Below, in pieces: positions 54,137-63,455 of a stretch of 64,000 nucleotides of DNA. The notes beneath the pieces are model-generated. The model made no database searches, was not told the DNA's origin, and saw nothing but the letters and a program-made list of their open reading frames with translations. The translations under genes and the position numbers were made by a program. Within the stretch, counting starts at the first letter, position 1, and every line of letters starts with the position of its first letter. Source of the DNA: CAWBXL01 sp963837365 (GTDB lineage: Bacteria; Acidobacteriota; Terriglobia; Terriglobales; Acidobacteriaceae); contig CAWIMW010000001.1 in assembly GCA_963837365.1 (NCBI GenBank), forward strand, positions 124,001 through 188,000. The letters are read 5' to 3'.

Positions 54137-55942
54137 CTACCAGAAGATCAAGTTTAACGTCAGCGCCAGAGCCAACACCAGTAGCCCCAACGCCAGCGGG
54201 CGTTTATAGAAGGGCAAATGCCCCTCGCTTGGACGCTCCGTGAGCGAATAAACAAGCCCCTTTAGTTCTTCTTCTTTTCTTGGGCGGGTAGCGAAACTGA
54301 TGAGAATCGTAATCACAAAACAAGCCGACCATGCCCAAATCGCCGTCCAGAAATTTTGCGCCATATCGCTGGGATAGATGTGTACAGGCTTTATGTTCAG
54401 GAAGCCGGCGACCCAGCCTCCTTTGATCCCAGCAATCGCGCCTTCCGGCAGCGTCAGCCCATGATGCAACGCCGCCGCTGTAGTGCCGGAAAGCAGGCCA
54501 AAAAACGCGCCATGCCCGCTGGTGCGCTTCCAGAACATCCCGAGCAGGAATGTGGCAAACAGCGGTGCGTTTACAAATGCAAACACCAACTGGAGAAAAT
54601 CCATGATGTTATTAAAGCGAGTGGCGGCATAGGCGGCGGCAATGGAAATCAGAATGCCAAACACCGTTGACATCCTGCCCATCCACAGATAATGCTCGTC
54701 GCTCGCGTTCTTTTTGATGTAGGACTGATAGATGTCATAGGTCCACACCGTATTAAACGCGGTCACGTTTCCTGCCATCCCGGACATGAAGCTGGCCAGC
54801 AGCGCGGTGAGTCCTAGTCCCAAAATTCCGGTAGGGAAGTAGTGAATCAGCATGTTGGGAATCGCCAGATCGTAGTCGAGAATTGGTTTGCCATTGGCGT
54901 CGAACTCCACTGCGCCGGTAGTTACGTCCACCTTAGCGGGAATCAGGCCTTTGCCAGGGCTGGCTAAAATCGTCGAAGCACCGCCGTTCACTTCGACGGT
55001 TGGCGTCGGAAGAGCAATTGCAATCAATCCCGGGAGAATGACCAGCACAGGGAAGACCATCTTCGGCAGTGCTGCAATCAGGGGGGTTCGCCTCGCCGCG
55101 TTCATGTCACGAGCCGCCATGGCGCGCTGCACCACCAGAAAATCCGTGCACCAATAGCCGAAGGACAGCACGAAGCCCAGCCCCATCACCAGCCCGAACC
55201 ATTCCACTCCCAAGGGGTTGGTGTGAGCATTGCTCAGTCCCTGCCAGGAATGTGTAAAGGCAGAAGGCAATTGTTGTTTCAACCCGCTCCATCCGCCTAC
55301 ATTCTTCAGTCCCAGCATGACCAGCGGGAAAAATCCCGCCACAATCAGGAAAAACTGCAACACTTCGTTGTAGATCGCGCTCGTCAATCCGCCCAGGAAG
55401 ATATACACCAGCACGATCACCGCGGAGGCAAAGATACTGACATGAAAACTCCACGAGATCGGCAAACCAAACCTGGCCAAGGTGCTGTCAAACATGTGCA
55501 TGACCTGAATCAATTTGGCCATGGCGTACATGGAAATTCCCGAGGAGAAGACCGTCATCACGGCGAAAGAGATCGCGTTAAATCCACGGGTCTTTTCGTC
55601 GAAGCGAAGCCGCAGATATTCCGGCACGGACCGTGCCCGTGAGCCGTAGTAGAACGGCATCATGAACAGGCCGACAAACACCATCGCAGGGATGGCGCCG
55701 ATCCAATAAAAGTGACTGGTGGCGATACCGTACTTCGCCCCAGAGGCAGCCATGCCAATCACTTCCTGCGCTCCAAGATTGGCCGAAATAAACGCCAACC
55801 CGCAGATCCATGCCGGCAGTGACCGGCCTGCCAGGAAGAAATCCGAACTGGTCTTCACATAACGCTTCAGGGCAACGCCAATTCCCAGGACGAAGGCGAA
55901 GTACAGCAACATGATGAGCCAGTCAATCGGCGCGAGGGTCAC
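54137..55942 (-). CDS. Sodium:solute symporter (SSS family), likely Na+/galactose
   Basis: 601 residues from GTG 55942 with AAGGAAC upstream. Fourteen or so helices are visible; GLAFISANLGAQEVIGMAASGAKYG, YWIGAIPAMVFVGLFMMPFY, GYWCTDFLVVQRAMAARDMNAARRTPL and SFMSGMAGNVTAFNTVWTYDIYQ are SSS-family landmarks, the last close to the sugar branch (vSGLT-like). A non-membrane loop around residues 310-355 interrupts helices. It is the first gene of the galactose operon, downstream of the LacI-type operator, so galactose or glucose uptake with sodium is the inferred role. Confidence 0.9.
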   Translation of the reverse strand: MTLAPIDWLIMLLYFAFVLGIGVALKRYVKTSSDFFLAGRSLPAWICGLAFISANLGAQEVIGMAASGAKYGIATSHFYWIGAIPAMVFVGLFMMPFYYGSRARSVPEYLRLRFDEKTRGFNAISFAVMTVFSSGISMYAMAKLIQVMHMFDSTLARFGLPISWSFHVSIFASAVIVLVYIFLGGLTSAIYNEVLQFFLIVAGFFPLVMLGLKNVGGWSGLKQQLPSAFTHSWQGLSNAHTNPLGVEWFGLVMGLGFVLSFGYWCTDFLVVQRAMAARDMNAARRTPLIAALPKMVFPVLVILPGLIAIALPTPTVEVNGGASTILASPGKGLIPAKVDVTTGAVEFDANGKPILDYDLAIPNMLIHYFPTGILGLGLTALLASFMSGMAGNVTAFNTVWTYDIYQSYIKKNASDEHYLWMGRMSTVFGILISIAAAYAATRFNNIMDFLQLVFAFVNAPLFATFLLGMFWKRTSGHGAFFGLLSGTTAAALHHGLTLPEGAIAGIKGGWVAGFLNIKPVHIYPSDMAQNFWTAIWAWSACFVITILISFATRPRKEEELKGLVYSLTERPSEGHLPFYKRPLALGLLVLALALTLNLIFW

Positions 55943-56023
55943 GGGTTATGTTCCTTCGACAGAATAATTTGCGGTGCGGATGCGCGGCCAGACCAGTTCT
56001 CCACCCCAATAGGCCTGGAATAC

Positions 56024-56037
56024 TGTAAGCGCTTACA
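56024..56037. promoter_or_regulatory. LacI/GalR-family operator
   Basis: TGTAAGCGCTTACA is a perfect 14-bp palindrome matching the LacI/GalR consensus with central CG. It lies about 82 bp before the symporter start and 44 bp before the HAD gene, in the divergent spacer. On the minus strand it sits between TTGAAA and TATTCC, a plausible weak promoter, as expected for repression. No LacI-type regulator gene is in the window. Confidence 0.75.
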
Positions 56038-56080
56038 TTTCAAATAGCAATCCTCCTCTAGACTGATTCAGAAGAGGAAT

Positions 56081-56773
56081 TTGCTATGTTATTACGTGGC
56101 CCAAATTTCCTGTCGCGCTCTTCTTTTTGACCTAGATGGAGTTCTGATTGATTCCACGCCCGCGGTTGCCCGGGTTTGGACGAATTGGGCCCTCGAGCGG
56201 GGGTTCAATCCCGAAGAGATAGTCCGTCGCGCCCATGGTCGTCCCAGCCTCACTACCATTCGTGAACTCTTGCCGGACTTCGACCACGAGGCGGAAAACC
56301 GCGAAGTCGAGCGCCGCGAAATCGAAGACCTTGAAGGAGTAGTGGCGGCACCTGGGACACGAGCGCTGCTGGAATCTCTCCCAAGGTCGCGATGGACGAT
56401 CGTGACCTCGTGCACGCGCGTTTTGGCCGAGGTGCGCATTCGCGCTGCCGGTTTACCCGTTCCCGAAAAGTTCATAACCTCGAGTGATATTCGGAATGGC
56501 AAACCCCATCCGGAACCTTATTTGAACGGCGCCGCCCTGCTCGGGGTTTCCCCAAGCGATTGTGTCGTGGTCGAGGATGCACCCGCAGGCGTTCGCTCGG
56601 GCAAGGCTGCCGGCGCCCGCGTGATCGGGTTGCTTCCCGTTTCTTCCCGTAATGAACTGGTTGACGCAGGAGCGAGTTGGACGGTTACAGACTGTAGCGC
56701 AATCTCGCTGCTGCCTTCGACAAACTCAGATTGTGACCTCCGCCTGCAACTTAAAGAGACTGCGAAAAATTAA
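56081..56773 (+). CDS. HAD-superfamily sugar phosphatase (beta-phosphoglucomutase-like)
   Basis: 230 residues. LLFDLDGVLIDSTPAV has the catalytic DxD; SRWTIVTSCT and VVVEDAPAGVRSGKAAGARVIG complete HAD motifs II-IV. The family includes hexitol and 2-deoxyglucose-6-phosphatases and phosphoglucomutases. The frame only offers TTG 56081 or GTG 56096 as starts, while the good ribosome site GAGGA is spaced correctly for ATG 56086, which is in another frame. Removing one C from CCC (56100-56102) would join that ATG to the HAD frame (MLLRGQISCRALLFDLDG). It is next to the gal operon and may share its regulator. Confidence 0.85.
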   Translation: MLCYYVAQISCRALLFDLDGVLIDSTPAVARVWTNWALERGFNPEEIVRRAHGRPSLTTIRELLPDFDHEAENREVERREIEDLEGVVAAPGTRALLESLPRSRWTIVTSCTRVLAEVRIRAAGLPVPEKFITSSDIRNGKPHPEPYLNGAALLGVSPSDCVVVEDAPAGVRSGKAAGARVIGLLPVSSRNELVDAGASWTVTDCSAISLLPSTNSDCDLRLQLKETAKN

Positions 56774-56807
56774 CCGATTCACTAAAGTTTTCGTAAATCC
56801 TGCCGAA

Positions 56808-56832
56808 GGCTCCTCTGAACCCCAGAGGAGCC
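56808..56832 (+). promoter_or_regulatory. Hairpin covering the ribosome site of the next gene
   Basis: GGCTCCTCTG (56808-56817) pairs perfectly with CAGAGGAGCC (56823-56832) around a 5-nt loop. The right arm holds the AGAGGAG ribosome site of the ATG at 56840. It could serve as a terminator for the HAD gene (no T-run follows) or as a structure restraining translation of the lipoprotein. Confidence 0.5.
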
Positions 56833-56839
56833 CTTCCCC

Positions 56840-57946
56840 ATGAAATTTCGTTTGCTCGCCAGTCTATTACTGTTAACCATTGCTCCTGCGTGCAGTAACC
56901 AGCCTTTGTCCAACAATCCCGTTTCCAACGCAGCGCGCTCTTACAATGGGACTGCTTCGGTAGGAGATTTCTTCTCCATCACGCTGGATCCGGCCGCCGG
57001 CACGCTGTCCTATACAAATATGTCCAACGGGGACAGCGGTACGGTGCCATATACCGTCAACAGCGATGGCACCTACACTCTGAATGACCCCACTGGTAAT
57101 TTGATTGCCGCTTATGAGGTGCCGAATTACGCGCTCCTGGTGCAAGCCGCCAAAACCGGCCCGACTCATGACGTTCCCGCCTTGATCACGGCAGTGCAGA
57201 AGGGCAATATTTCGCTTTCAACCTGGGCAGGCCACGGCTTCAACTACATGCAGTTTCGCACCGCGGCCGGCGGGCTAGAGGCAGGTTCCGCCATCATGAA
57301 TGCGCAAGGTGGCGTCACCATTTCCAGCTATTGGCCCTACGGCGCACAAGGGCAATCCGCCAATCCCTTTAATCAGGGAGGCTTTGACGCCAGCCTCTTT
57401 CAACCAGACGCTTCGGGTTCTTTTATGAAACTCGCTGACGACGGCGGGGCCTATGACTATATTTTCGGAACACCCAACGGAATCTTCGCCGTGGACACAC
57501 CCAGCGGAGCGATTCTCGGTCTAAAGAAAGCGGCCAGCAAGAATTTCGATCCCACGTTTGCCGGAACCTATAAAGCTATCTTCTATGAGAAAACCGGTGC
57601 ATCAACCGGGCAAGGGAACCTGGAAACTGGAACTCCCAGCCTGGGGAAAGCGACTCTGGTGATCAGCAGCAGCGGTCAGGTCACGGTGCAGGATGCGCAA
57701 AACAATACCCTGGTGCAAGCCACGCTGACTCCGGTGGCGGATACGCCGTATCTCTATGGTTCCGCACAACAGCTGCAAGACCCATGCTATGGCCTGTTTA
57801 TCTTCCGCGTCACCACCGCCAATTCCCAACAGGATGTTTTTGTGACATTCATGGATCGAGCGGTCTTGTTCTCGTCCTTCACAGCATCGTTACCGTGGGG
57901 CGGGGGAAATACCTACGACTATCTTTATGGTGTAGGCCTTAAATAA
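56840..57946 (+). CDS. Predicted lipoprotein, beta-rich, unknown function
   Basis: 368 residues. The signal ends IAPAC, with the lipid cysteine at 18. The mature part is rich in Gly, Asn and Thr and beta-strands (YNGTASVGDFFSITLDPAAGTLSYT, YGAQGQSANPFNQGGFDA, GQVTVQDAQNNTLVQATLTPV). It shows no domain I can name, though the pattern resembles acidobacterial surface lipoproteins. It is followed by the convergent glnD gene. Confidence 0.65.
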   Translation: MKFRLLASLLLLTIAPACSNQPLSNNPVSNAARSYNGTASVGDFFSITLDPAAGTLSYTNMSNGDSGTVPYTVNSDGTYTLNDPTGNLIAAYEVPNYALLVQAAKTGPTHDVPALITAVQKGNISLSTWAGHGFNYMQFRTAAGGLEAGSAIMNAQGGVTISSYWPYGAQGQSANPFNQGGFDASLFQPDASGSFMKLADDGGAYDYIFGTPNGIFAVDTPSGAILGLKKAASKNFDPTFAGTYKAIFYEKTGASTGQGNLETGTPSLGKATLVISSSGQVTVQDAQNNTLVQATLTPVADTPYLYGSAQQLQDPCYGLFIFRVTTANSQQDVFVTFMDRAVLFSSFTASLPWGGGNTYDYLYGVGLK

Positions 57947-58017
57947 TGGGAGGGCCGGAATTCAGTTGTACAATGAAACTGAGAAAATTTCGCGCTTTGG
58001 CGACTGTAGTATCTGGT

Positions 58018-60612
58018 TCAGGCCGCCGACAACTCTTCCATCAAATCAGCCTTCAGTTGTCGCTCGTGTTCTTCCGACAGCTTTGCTCCCTCAGAGGTCA
58101 GATAGAACACGTCGATCGCCATCTGCCCCTCGGTATCAATCAATGCAATCTCAATATTGCACTTCTGATGCGAGAAGCGTGAGCTGATGCGATGTAAAAG
58201 CCCAGGCCGGTCCTGCGCGATCACCTGAATCAAGGTGCTGGTGGAGGAGCAGTCGTCGTCAAATTCAACCCGGGTGTCAACTTTCACTTTGGCGATAGCA
58301 CTCTTGTAGGAGCGCGTGCGGTCGCGCAACATGCGTTCCAGATCAGCCTGGCCGTGCAGCACGTCGGCGATGCTGATTTTGAACCGCTCCCACTCAGGGA
58401 GATTCAATTCCAAGGTGCGGAAGGAATCCGTGAAGAAGAAAGTGTCAACCACCACGCCAGCTTCATTCGAGAAAGCGTTCGCTTTCACAATATTCATGCC
58501 CCACGCGGCCAACGCCCCCGCAACATTAGCAAACAAGAACGGCCGGTCGGTGGTGACCAGCGTGAGCTCATACCAGTGGCGTCCGCGGCGCAAGTCGAGT
58601 TGAACGGAATCTTGGCCCAAATGTCCGGTCATCTCCACGTGACGGAGAACCTCTTCTGCGGAATAGGCGCGCAAATACCTCTTGGGCAACCCTTCCAGGT
58701 AGCTCTTCAGCCTCTTTCCCGAGCTGGGGGCTAAAGCATGCAGTTGCGTCAGGCTTGCGTCGTTCACTTCCAGGTGTAGCCGCTGGTCAACGCTGTGACT
58801 CAAATAGTTGGATGTGCCAATGTAAAGCTGCCAAACTGTTTCCGCTTTCCACGGAGTAAGCGCCTCCGGATTCACTGCTTTGATATCGGCGTAAGTCAGC
58901 AGGCAAAGCATCTTCAATCGTTCGTGTGTCCCCATCTTGTCAGCGAAGGCTTTGATGGTCTCCGGATCAAAGATGTCGCGGCGCAGGGTGGCGGAAACGT
59001 CCAGGTGGCTCCCGATCAGAAAGCGCACGAGATCGCGCTCTTCCGGGTTTAGATCAAGCCGCTCCAAAACTGGCTCAGCAATCTCCAAGCTCGCGGTGAC
59101 GTGGTTTTCGGCTGGTGTGCCTTTGCCCAAATCGTGCAGAAGGAGTGACAGGTGGAGCAGTTCTGGCTGGTCCAATTCACCCAGTATGTCTCCGTATCGT
59201 TTGTCCCATTCCGATTGCGATTGACTGGCACGGTGCAGGCTTTCAATCGTCAGGAATGTGTGTTCGTCCACGGTAAAGCGGTGATAGAAGTCCCGCACCA
59301 CCAGGGAGTCAATCAATTTCATTTCCGGCAGAAGCAGCGTCAAAAGGTGCAGGGAATGCATCTCGCGCAGCGCATCAGCCGCGTGAGGTTCAAGCAGAAT
59401 TTCGCGCAAATACATCCACAGTTCCGCCCCCTGGGGAGGCGTGGCTGCCAGCGACGGCAGCACGTTCTCAATACGGTGTTCCGTGGTCGTACTGAGCCTG
59501 AGGCCGTGGTGGGCCATGAACTGGAATGTCAGCAGCAGTTTTCCTGGGTCCTGGAGGGACGCCGGTTGCTGCATATAGATGAGCCCATCCACTACCGAAT
59601 AATCGGCGTTGGAAAGTCGTGACCGCCAGTTCTGGAACTGGCGATAGAGCGAGGAGCGTGCCGCAGGGATCTCTTCCAATAGCTGGCTGGCCACGCGGAA
59701 GATCGCGCGCGCGTTCCCAAAGTAAAGGCGCATCCAATCTTCCGCTTTAAGCGTTCCCGCCTCGGGAGCGCCGATCTTCCGGGCCGCCGCCTCGTCCTGC
59801 GCGTCCCACACCAAAATATTGTCGTCGCGCCCGTGACGGTAGTGCAGGAAACATCGCACCGCAAACAGAAAATCCAGGGCCGGTTCAAACTGCTTGCGGA
59901 CGCTGGCGGACAGCAGCGACCCCTCCTCCGGCCAGTCGCGCAATTTATCCATGGCGGAGATCAGCGCCAGCCAGCAGGCTACGTTGTAATCCCGAATGCC
60001 GCCAGGAGCTTCCTTAATATTCGGCTCCAGATGAAAAACCGTGTTGCCGTATTTTGCATGGCGGGAACGAGTGACCTCAGCCAGGCTTTGCACCAGGGAC
60101 TGGGACTCGCGCATCACCAATTTTGGGATCAGCTTGTTGCGGAGCTTGAGAAATAATTCATGGTCTCCAGCCAGGTAGCGGCAGTCAAGCAGCGAAATAG
60201 TGAACTCAACATTACTGGTGTCGAATCGGTCACACTCTGCCAGGGTGCGCGTGGTTGGGCTGAGCTTCATGCGCAGGTCCCACAGTGCCTGCGAGAAATT
60301 CCTTACCTTATCGCGATACCTGCTTTCGCCACTGCTCTCCTCATGGAGAAAAAGCAGATCAATATCGGAGTGCGGGAATAGCCAGCCGCGCCCAAAACCG
60401 CCGATTGCAACCAGAGCAAAACCGGATGGGCCGTTTTGTTCTGCTGAAATCCATTCTTTCCACAATCGCAGCGCAAGACGTTCCACCAACACCGTGCGCT
60501 GGGCAACCGCAACTCTTCCGTCGCCTGTCCGGGTGAACTCCTGCTGAATGCGCGCAGACCCCTCGACATAAAGGTCGCGCAGTTCGTTGATTGGGGATGA
60601 GACGGTCGTCAT
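58018..60612 (-). CDS. glnD: Bifunctional uridylyltransferase/uridylyl-removing enzyme GlnD
   Basis: 864 residues, the normal length. GGFGRGWLFPHSDIDLLFLHE is the nucleotidyltransferase site, LSLLLHDLGKGTPAENHV is the HD-domain metal site, and two C-terminal ACT domains (ELTLVTTDRPFLFANVAGAL; LIQVIAQDRPGLLHRISSRF) sense glutamine. GlnD adds UMP to PII when nitrogen is scarce and removes it when glutamine is high. It is followed upstream on the same strand by glnB and amt, a coherent nitrogen-sensing group. Confidence 0.97.
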   Translation of the reverse strand: MTTVSSPINELRDLYVEGSARIQQEFTRTGDGRVAVAQRTVLVERLALRLWKEWISAEQNGPSGFALVAIGGFGRGWLFPHSDIDLLFLHEESSGESRYRDKVRNFSQALWDLRMKLSPTTRTLAECDRFDTSNVEFTISLLDCRYLAGDHELFLKLRNKLIPKLVMRESQSLVQSLAEVTRSRHAKYGNTVFHLEPNIKEAPGGIRDYNVACWLALISAMDKLRDWPEEGSLLSASVRKQFEPALDFLFAVRCFLHYRHGRDDNILVWDAQDEAAARKIGAPEAGTLKAEDWMRLYFGNARAIFRVASQLLEEIPAARSSLYRQFQNWRSRLSNADYSVVDGLIYMQQPASLQDPGKLLLTFQFMAHHGLRLSTTTEHRIENVLPSLAATPPQGAELWMYLREILLEPHAADALREMHSLHLLTLLLPEMKLIDSLVVRDFYHRFTVDEHTFLTIESLHRASQSQSEWDKRYGDILGELDQPELLHLSLLLHDLGKGTPAENHVTASLEIAEPVLERLDLNPEERDLVRFLIGSHLDVSATLRRDIFDPETIKAFADKMGTHERLKMLCLLTYADIKAVNPEALTPWKAETVWQLYIGTSNYLSHSVDQRLHLEVNDASLTQLHALAPSSGKRLKSYLEGLPKRYLRAYSAEEVLRHVEMTGHLGQDSVQLDLRRGRHWYELTLVTTDRPFLFANVAGALAAWGMNIVKANAFSNEAGVVVDTFFFTDSFRTLELNLPEWERFKISIADVLHGQADLERMLRDRTRSYKSAIAKVKVDTRVEFDDDCSSTSTLIQVIAQDRPGLLHRISSRFSHQKCNIEIALIDTEGQMAIDVFYLTSEGAKLSEEHERQLKADLMEELSAA

Positions 60613-60739
60613 GCCGGGGTCGCCAGTGCCCCTGTTACTCTATCCTCCCCCGCGGAGGCGCTGGAAATCAAAACTATTTATTATTAGTATCAGTCTAGGT
60701 TATTTTCCATATAGCCATTGCAGGTAAAGGAGTTATGGC

Positions 60740-61078
60740 CTACAAGGCCCGTTCTCCGCGGTCCTCGTTGCGGATGCGTATCGCATCATCCACGCGGGTC
60801 AGGAAAATTTTACCGTCGCCGATTTTGCCTGTCCGGGCAGTATTGGAAATAGTTTCAACGGCTTTTTCCGCCATTTCGTCGGTCAGGACCATTTCCAGTT
60901 TTACTTTTGGGATCAGGTCTACGGTGTACTCACGTCCGCGGTAAACCTCCGTATGTCCCTTCTGACGGCCGTGTCCACGGGCTTCGAGTACAGTCATGCC
61001 CTCGACCCCAATCTCATGCAGGGCATTCTTTACCGCCTCAAGTTTAGAAGGCTGAATAATGGCTTCGATCTTGGTCAT
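60740..61078 (-). CDS. glnB: Nitrogen regulatory protein PII
   Basis: 112 residues from ATG 61078 with GAGGAAG upstream; a longer frame to 61354 lies inside amt and is not used. MTKIEAIIQPSKLEAVKNAL, the T-loop GHTEVYRGREYTVDLIPK with Tyr51, the GlnD uridylylation site, and GKIGDGKIFL identify PII. As a trimer it binds ATP, ADP and 2-oxoglutarate and controls ammonium transport and glutamine synthetase. Its position between amt and glnD is the usual GlnK/GlnB context; with amt adjacent it may function as GlnK. Confidence 0.97.
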   Translation of the reverse strand: MTKIEAIIQPSKLEAVKNALHEIGVEGMTVLEARGHGRQKGHTEVYRGREYTVDLIPKVKLEMVLTDEMAEKAVETISNTARTGKIGDGKIFLTRVDDAIRIRNEDRGERAL

Positions 61079-61115
61079 AGCTTCCTCTCTGTCCTGGAAT
61101 GACTGTTTATGTAAA

Positions 61116-62520
61116 CTACGCCGGCACTTCCCAGTAGTAGCCTTCCTCGCCATGCTGAGAAAGGTCCAGTCCCTGGACCTCGTGATCTTCCGATACGCGC
61201 AGGCCAATTGTCTTATCGACGATGAACAGGATAAGGAGTGTGCCCACGATGGCAATACCCCAAGAGATGGCGACTCCGACAAACTGGTTCCACAATTGTC
61301 GCGCGTTGCCCTCGAGTAAACCGGAGCCAAGCGGGTTGATGGCGCTCGAGGCAAAAATTCCCGTCAGCAGCGCGCCGAGTGTGCCCCCGGCCCCATGAAC
61401 GCCGAAGGCGTCCAGAGAATCGTCATAACCAAACCGCGACTTGACCTTGGCGACCATGTAATAACAGAATGCCCCCGCAATCAGCCCAATTACAAGCGCT
61501 GAAGACGGAGTTACGAACCCCGATGCGGGTGTGATTGCGACCAGTCCGGCGACTCCGCCGGAGATCGCACCCAGAACGCTTGGTTTTCCGCTCCGTATCC
61601 ATTCGGCTGCGCCCCATCCTATGACAGCAGCGGCGGCGGCAAAATGAGTCGCGACAAAGGCACTGGTCGCCAGGCTGCCCGATCCCAGCGCGCTTCCAGC
61701 ATTGAATCCAAACCAGCCTACCCACAGCAGGGAAGCGCCGATGAAACTCAGCACCACGCTGTGCGGCAGCATCGTCGTGTTCGGATACCCCAGGCGCTTC
61801 CCCAGATACAGGGCGCAGACCAAGCGCTGAAACTCCCGAGGTGATGTGCACCACGGTCCCTCCGGCAAAATCAAGCGTAGGAAAGCGGCCACCCATCGCC
61901 GCGTTCAGCAGCCCGCCTTTTCCCCAAACCATGTGCGCCATTGGGTCATAAATCAAGAATGCCCACAGCACCATGAACACCACCATGGCGCTGAACTTCA
62001 TGCGCTCGGCAAAGGCGCCGGTAATCAAAGCCGGAGTAATAATCGCAAACATCAACTGATAGACCATGAAGGTCTGCTCAGGAATGGTGTTGGAATAAGC
62101 CGGATTCGGCGCCAGCGACACCCCATGCAGGAAAAGATGATTGAATCCGCCGATGAAACTATTTCCTTCACCAAAGCACAGGCTGTATCCGCACACCGCC
62201 CACAACACCGTCACCACGGCCATGAGGATGAAACTCTGCATCATGGTGGAAAGCACATTCTTCTTCCGTACCAGTCCCCCGTAGAAAAGCGCGAGACCAG
62301 GCCCGGTCATCATCAGTACCAGGGCCGCGCAGGTGAGCATCCAGGCGTTGTCTGCGGAACTCTTGGCCCCGGCCGCCTGCTGCTCCAAACTTGCCAGACG
62401 GCTGTCAACAGATTCGGTAGCAGATGACGGCACCGCCGCAGTTCCGTTTTGCGCCGAAACTATGGGACAGGAGATTAGTGCAATCAATAGAAACATCCAT
62501 AAAATCAACATCTTTCCCAT
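61116..62520 (-). pseudogene. amt: Ammonium transporter Amt, frameshifted by one surplus base
   Basis: The first frame (start ATG 62520, MGKMLILWMFLL, a signal peptide ending VSAQ) covers helices 1-5 with GLALFYGGLVRKKNVLSTM and FAGGTVVHITSGVSAL, containing the first channel histidine. It then drifts. The second frame carries CALYLGKRLGYPNTTMLPHSVVLSF, FNAGSALGSG, FGVHGAGGTLGALLTG (second channel histidine) and ends GYYWEVPA. Removing one T (plus-strand A at 61822-61823) joins them exactly (SALVCALYLGKR), about 467 residues. Amt is linked to glnB in most bacteria. An assembly insertion is likely. Confidence 0.9.
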
Positions 62521-62666
62521 GAAACTTGCCCCCAGTTCTTTATGAGTTGCGAAAATTTTGAACCGATAGCTTATATGTTTTTGTTTATAGCGCAATAAAA
62601 ATTTCAGCGATGAGCGGCATCGGTTAAATCGTTAGGCAAGGCGCAATTCTTGAGAAATTCGCTACC

Positions 62667-63455
62667 ATGAACTCCGTGGAGCCAATCAAACCCGATCGCC
62701 GCACCGGCCTGGCGCGATGTCTATCCAAGCTTGGCTATTGTTCGCGCTCGACGGCATTCGGATTGATCAAAGCAGGGCGCGTCCAGATCAATGGCGCACG
62801 ATGCAGCAATCCAGAAGCCCCGGTCCGCCTGGGCAAAGACAAGATTCACGTGGACGGCAAGCGAGTCCAGGAAAACTCCAAACTTTACTTTGTTTTGAAC
62901 AAGCCGCGCGGCGTAGTCACCACTGCCTCGGATGAAAAAGGGCGGGAGACAGTGTTCGATTACTTGAGCAAAGACCTCCCGCATATCGGTCCCGTAGGGC
63001 GTCTGGATAAGGCCAGTGAAGGACTCATTCTCCTGACCAACGATTCCGAGTGGTCGGCAAAGCTGCTCGCCCCGGAAACGCATCTTTTCAGGACTTACCA
63101 TGTGCAAGTCGGAAAGGTCGTTGGACTGCAGCTGCTGGATTCTCTTCGCCAGGGCGCCAAAGCCAAAAATGGAGAATATTTGCGTGTGAGAAGTGCTGGA
63201 GTGCTGCGCGGCGGGCAAAAGAATGCATGGCTGGAGATTGTGCTCGACGAAGGCAGGAACCGGCACATTCGCCGCCTGCTCGAGCGCTTCGGAATTGAGG
63301 TACTGCGATTAGTTCGCGTTGCCATCGGCCCGCTGGCCCTGGGAGATTTAGGTAAAGGGCAGTCTCGAGAATTGACGCCGAAAGAAAAGCAGATGCTCGA
63401 TCGCGCCATGCTCGATCACGCTACGGAGGGATCCCATCGTCGTGGAGGCAATTGA
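62667..63455 (+). CDS. RsuA/RluB-family pseudouridine synthase
   Basis: 262 residues. The N-terminal S4 RNA-binding domain reads LARCLSKLGYCSRSTAFGLIKAGRVQING. The catalytic domain has GRLDKASEGLILLTND with the catalytic Asp, and LDEGRNRHIRRLLERFG. It matches the RluB/RluE/RsuA group that modifies uridines in rRNA; which site is not determinable. It overlaps the photolyase start by 14 bp. Confidence 0.9.
   Translation: MNSVEPIKPDRRTGLARCLSKLGYCSRSTAFGLIKAGRVQINGARCSNPEAPVRLGKDKIHVDGKRVQENSKLYFVLNKPRGVVTTASDEKGRETVFDYLSKDLPHIGPVGRLDKASEGLILLTNDSEWSAKLLAPETHLFRTYHVQVGKVVGLQLLDSLRQGAKAKNGEYLRVRSAGVLRGGQKNAWLEIVLDEGRNRHIRRLLERFGIEVLRLVRVAIGPLALGDLGKGQSRELTPKEKQMLDRAMLDHATEGSHRRGGN

Noticed and set aside
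61079..61354. N-terminal extension of glnB
   Set aside because: It lies inside the amt gene; the PII family starts at MTKIEAI, ATG 61078.
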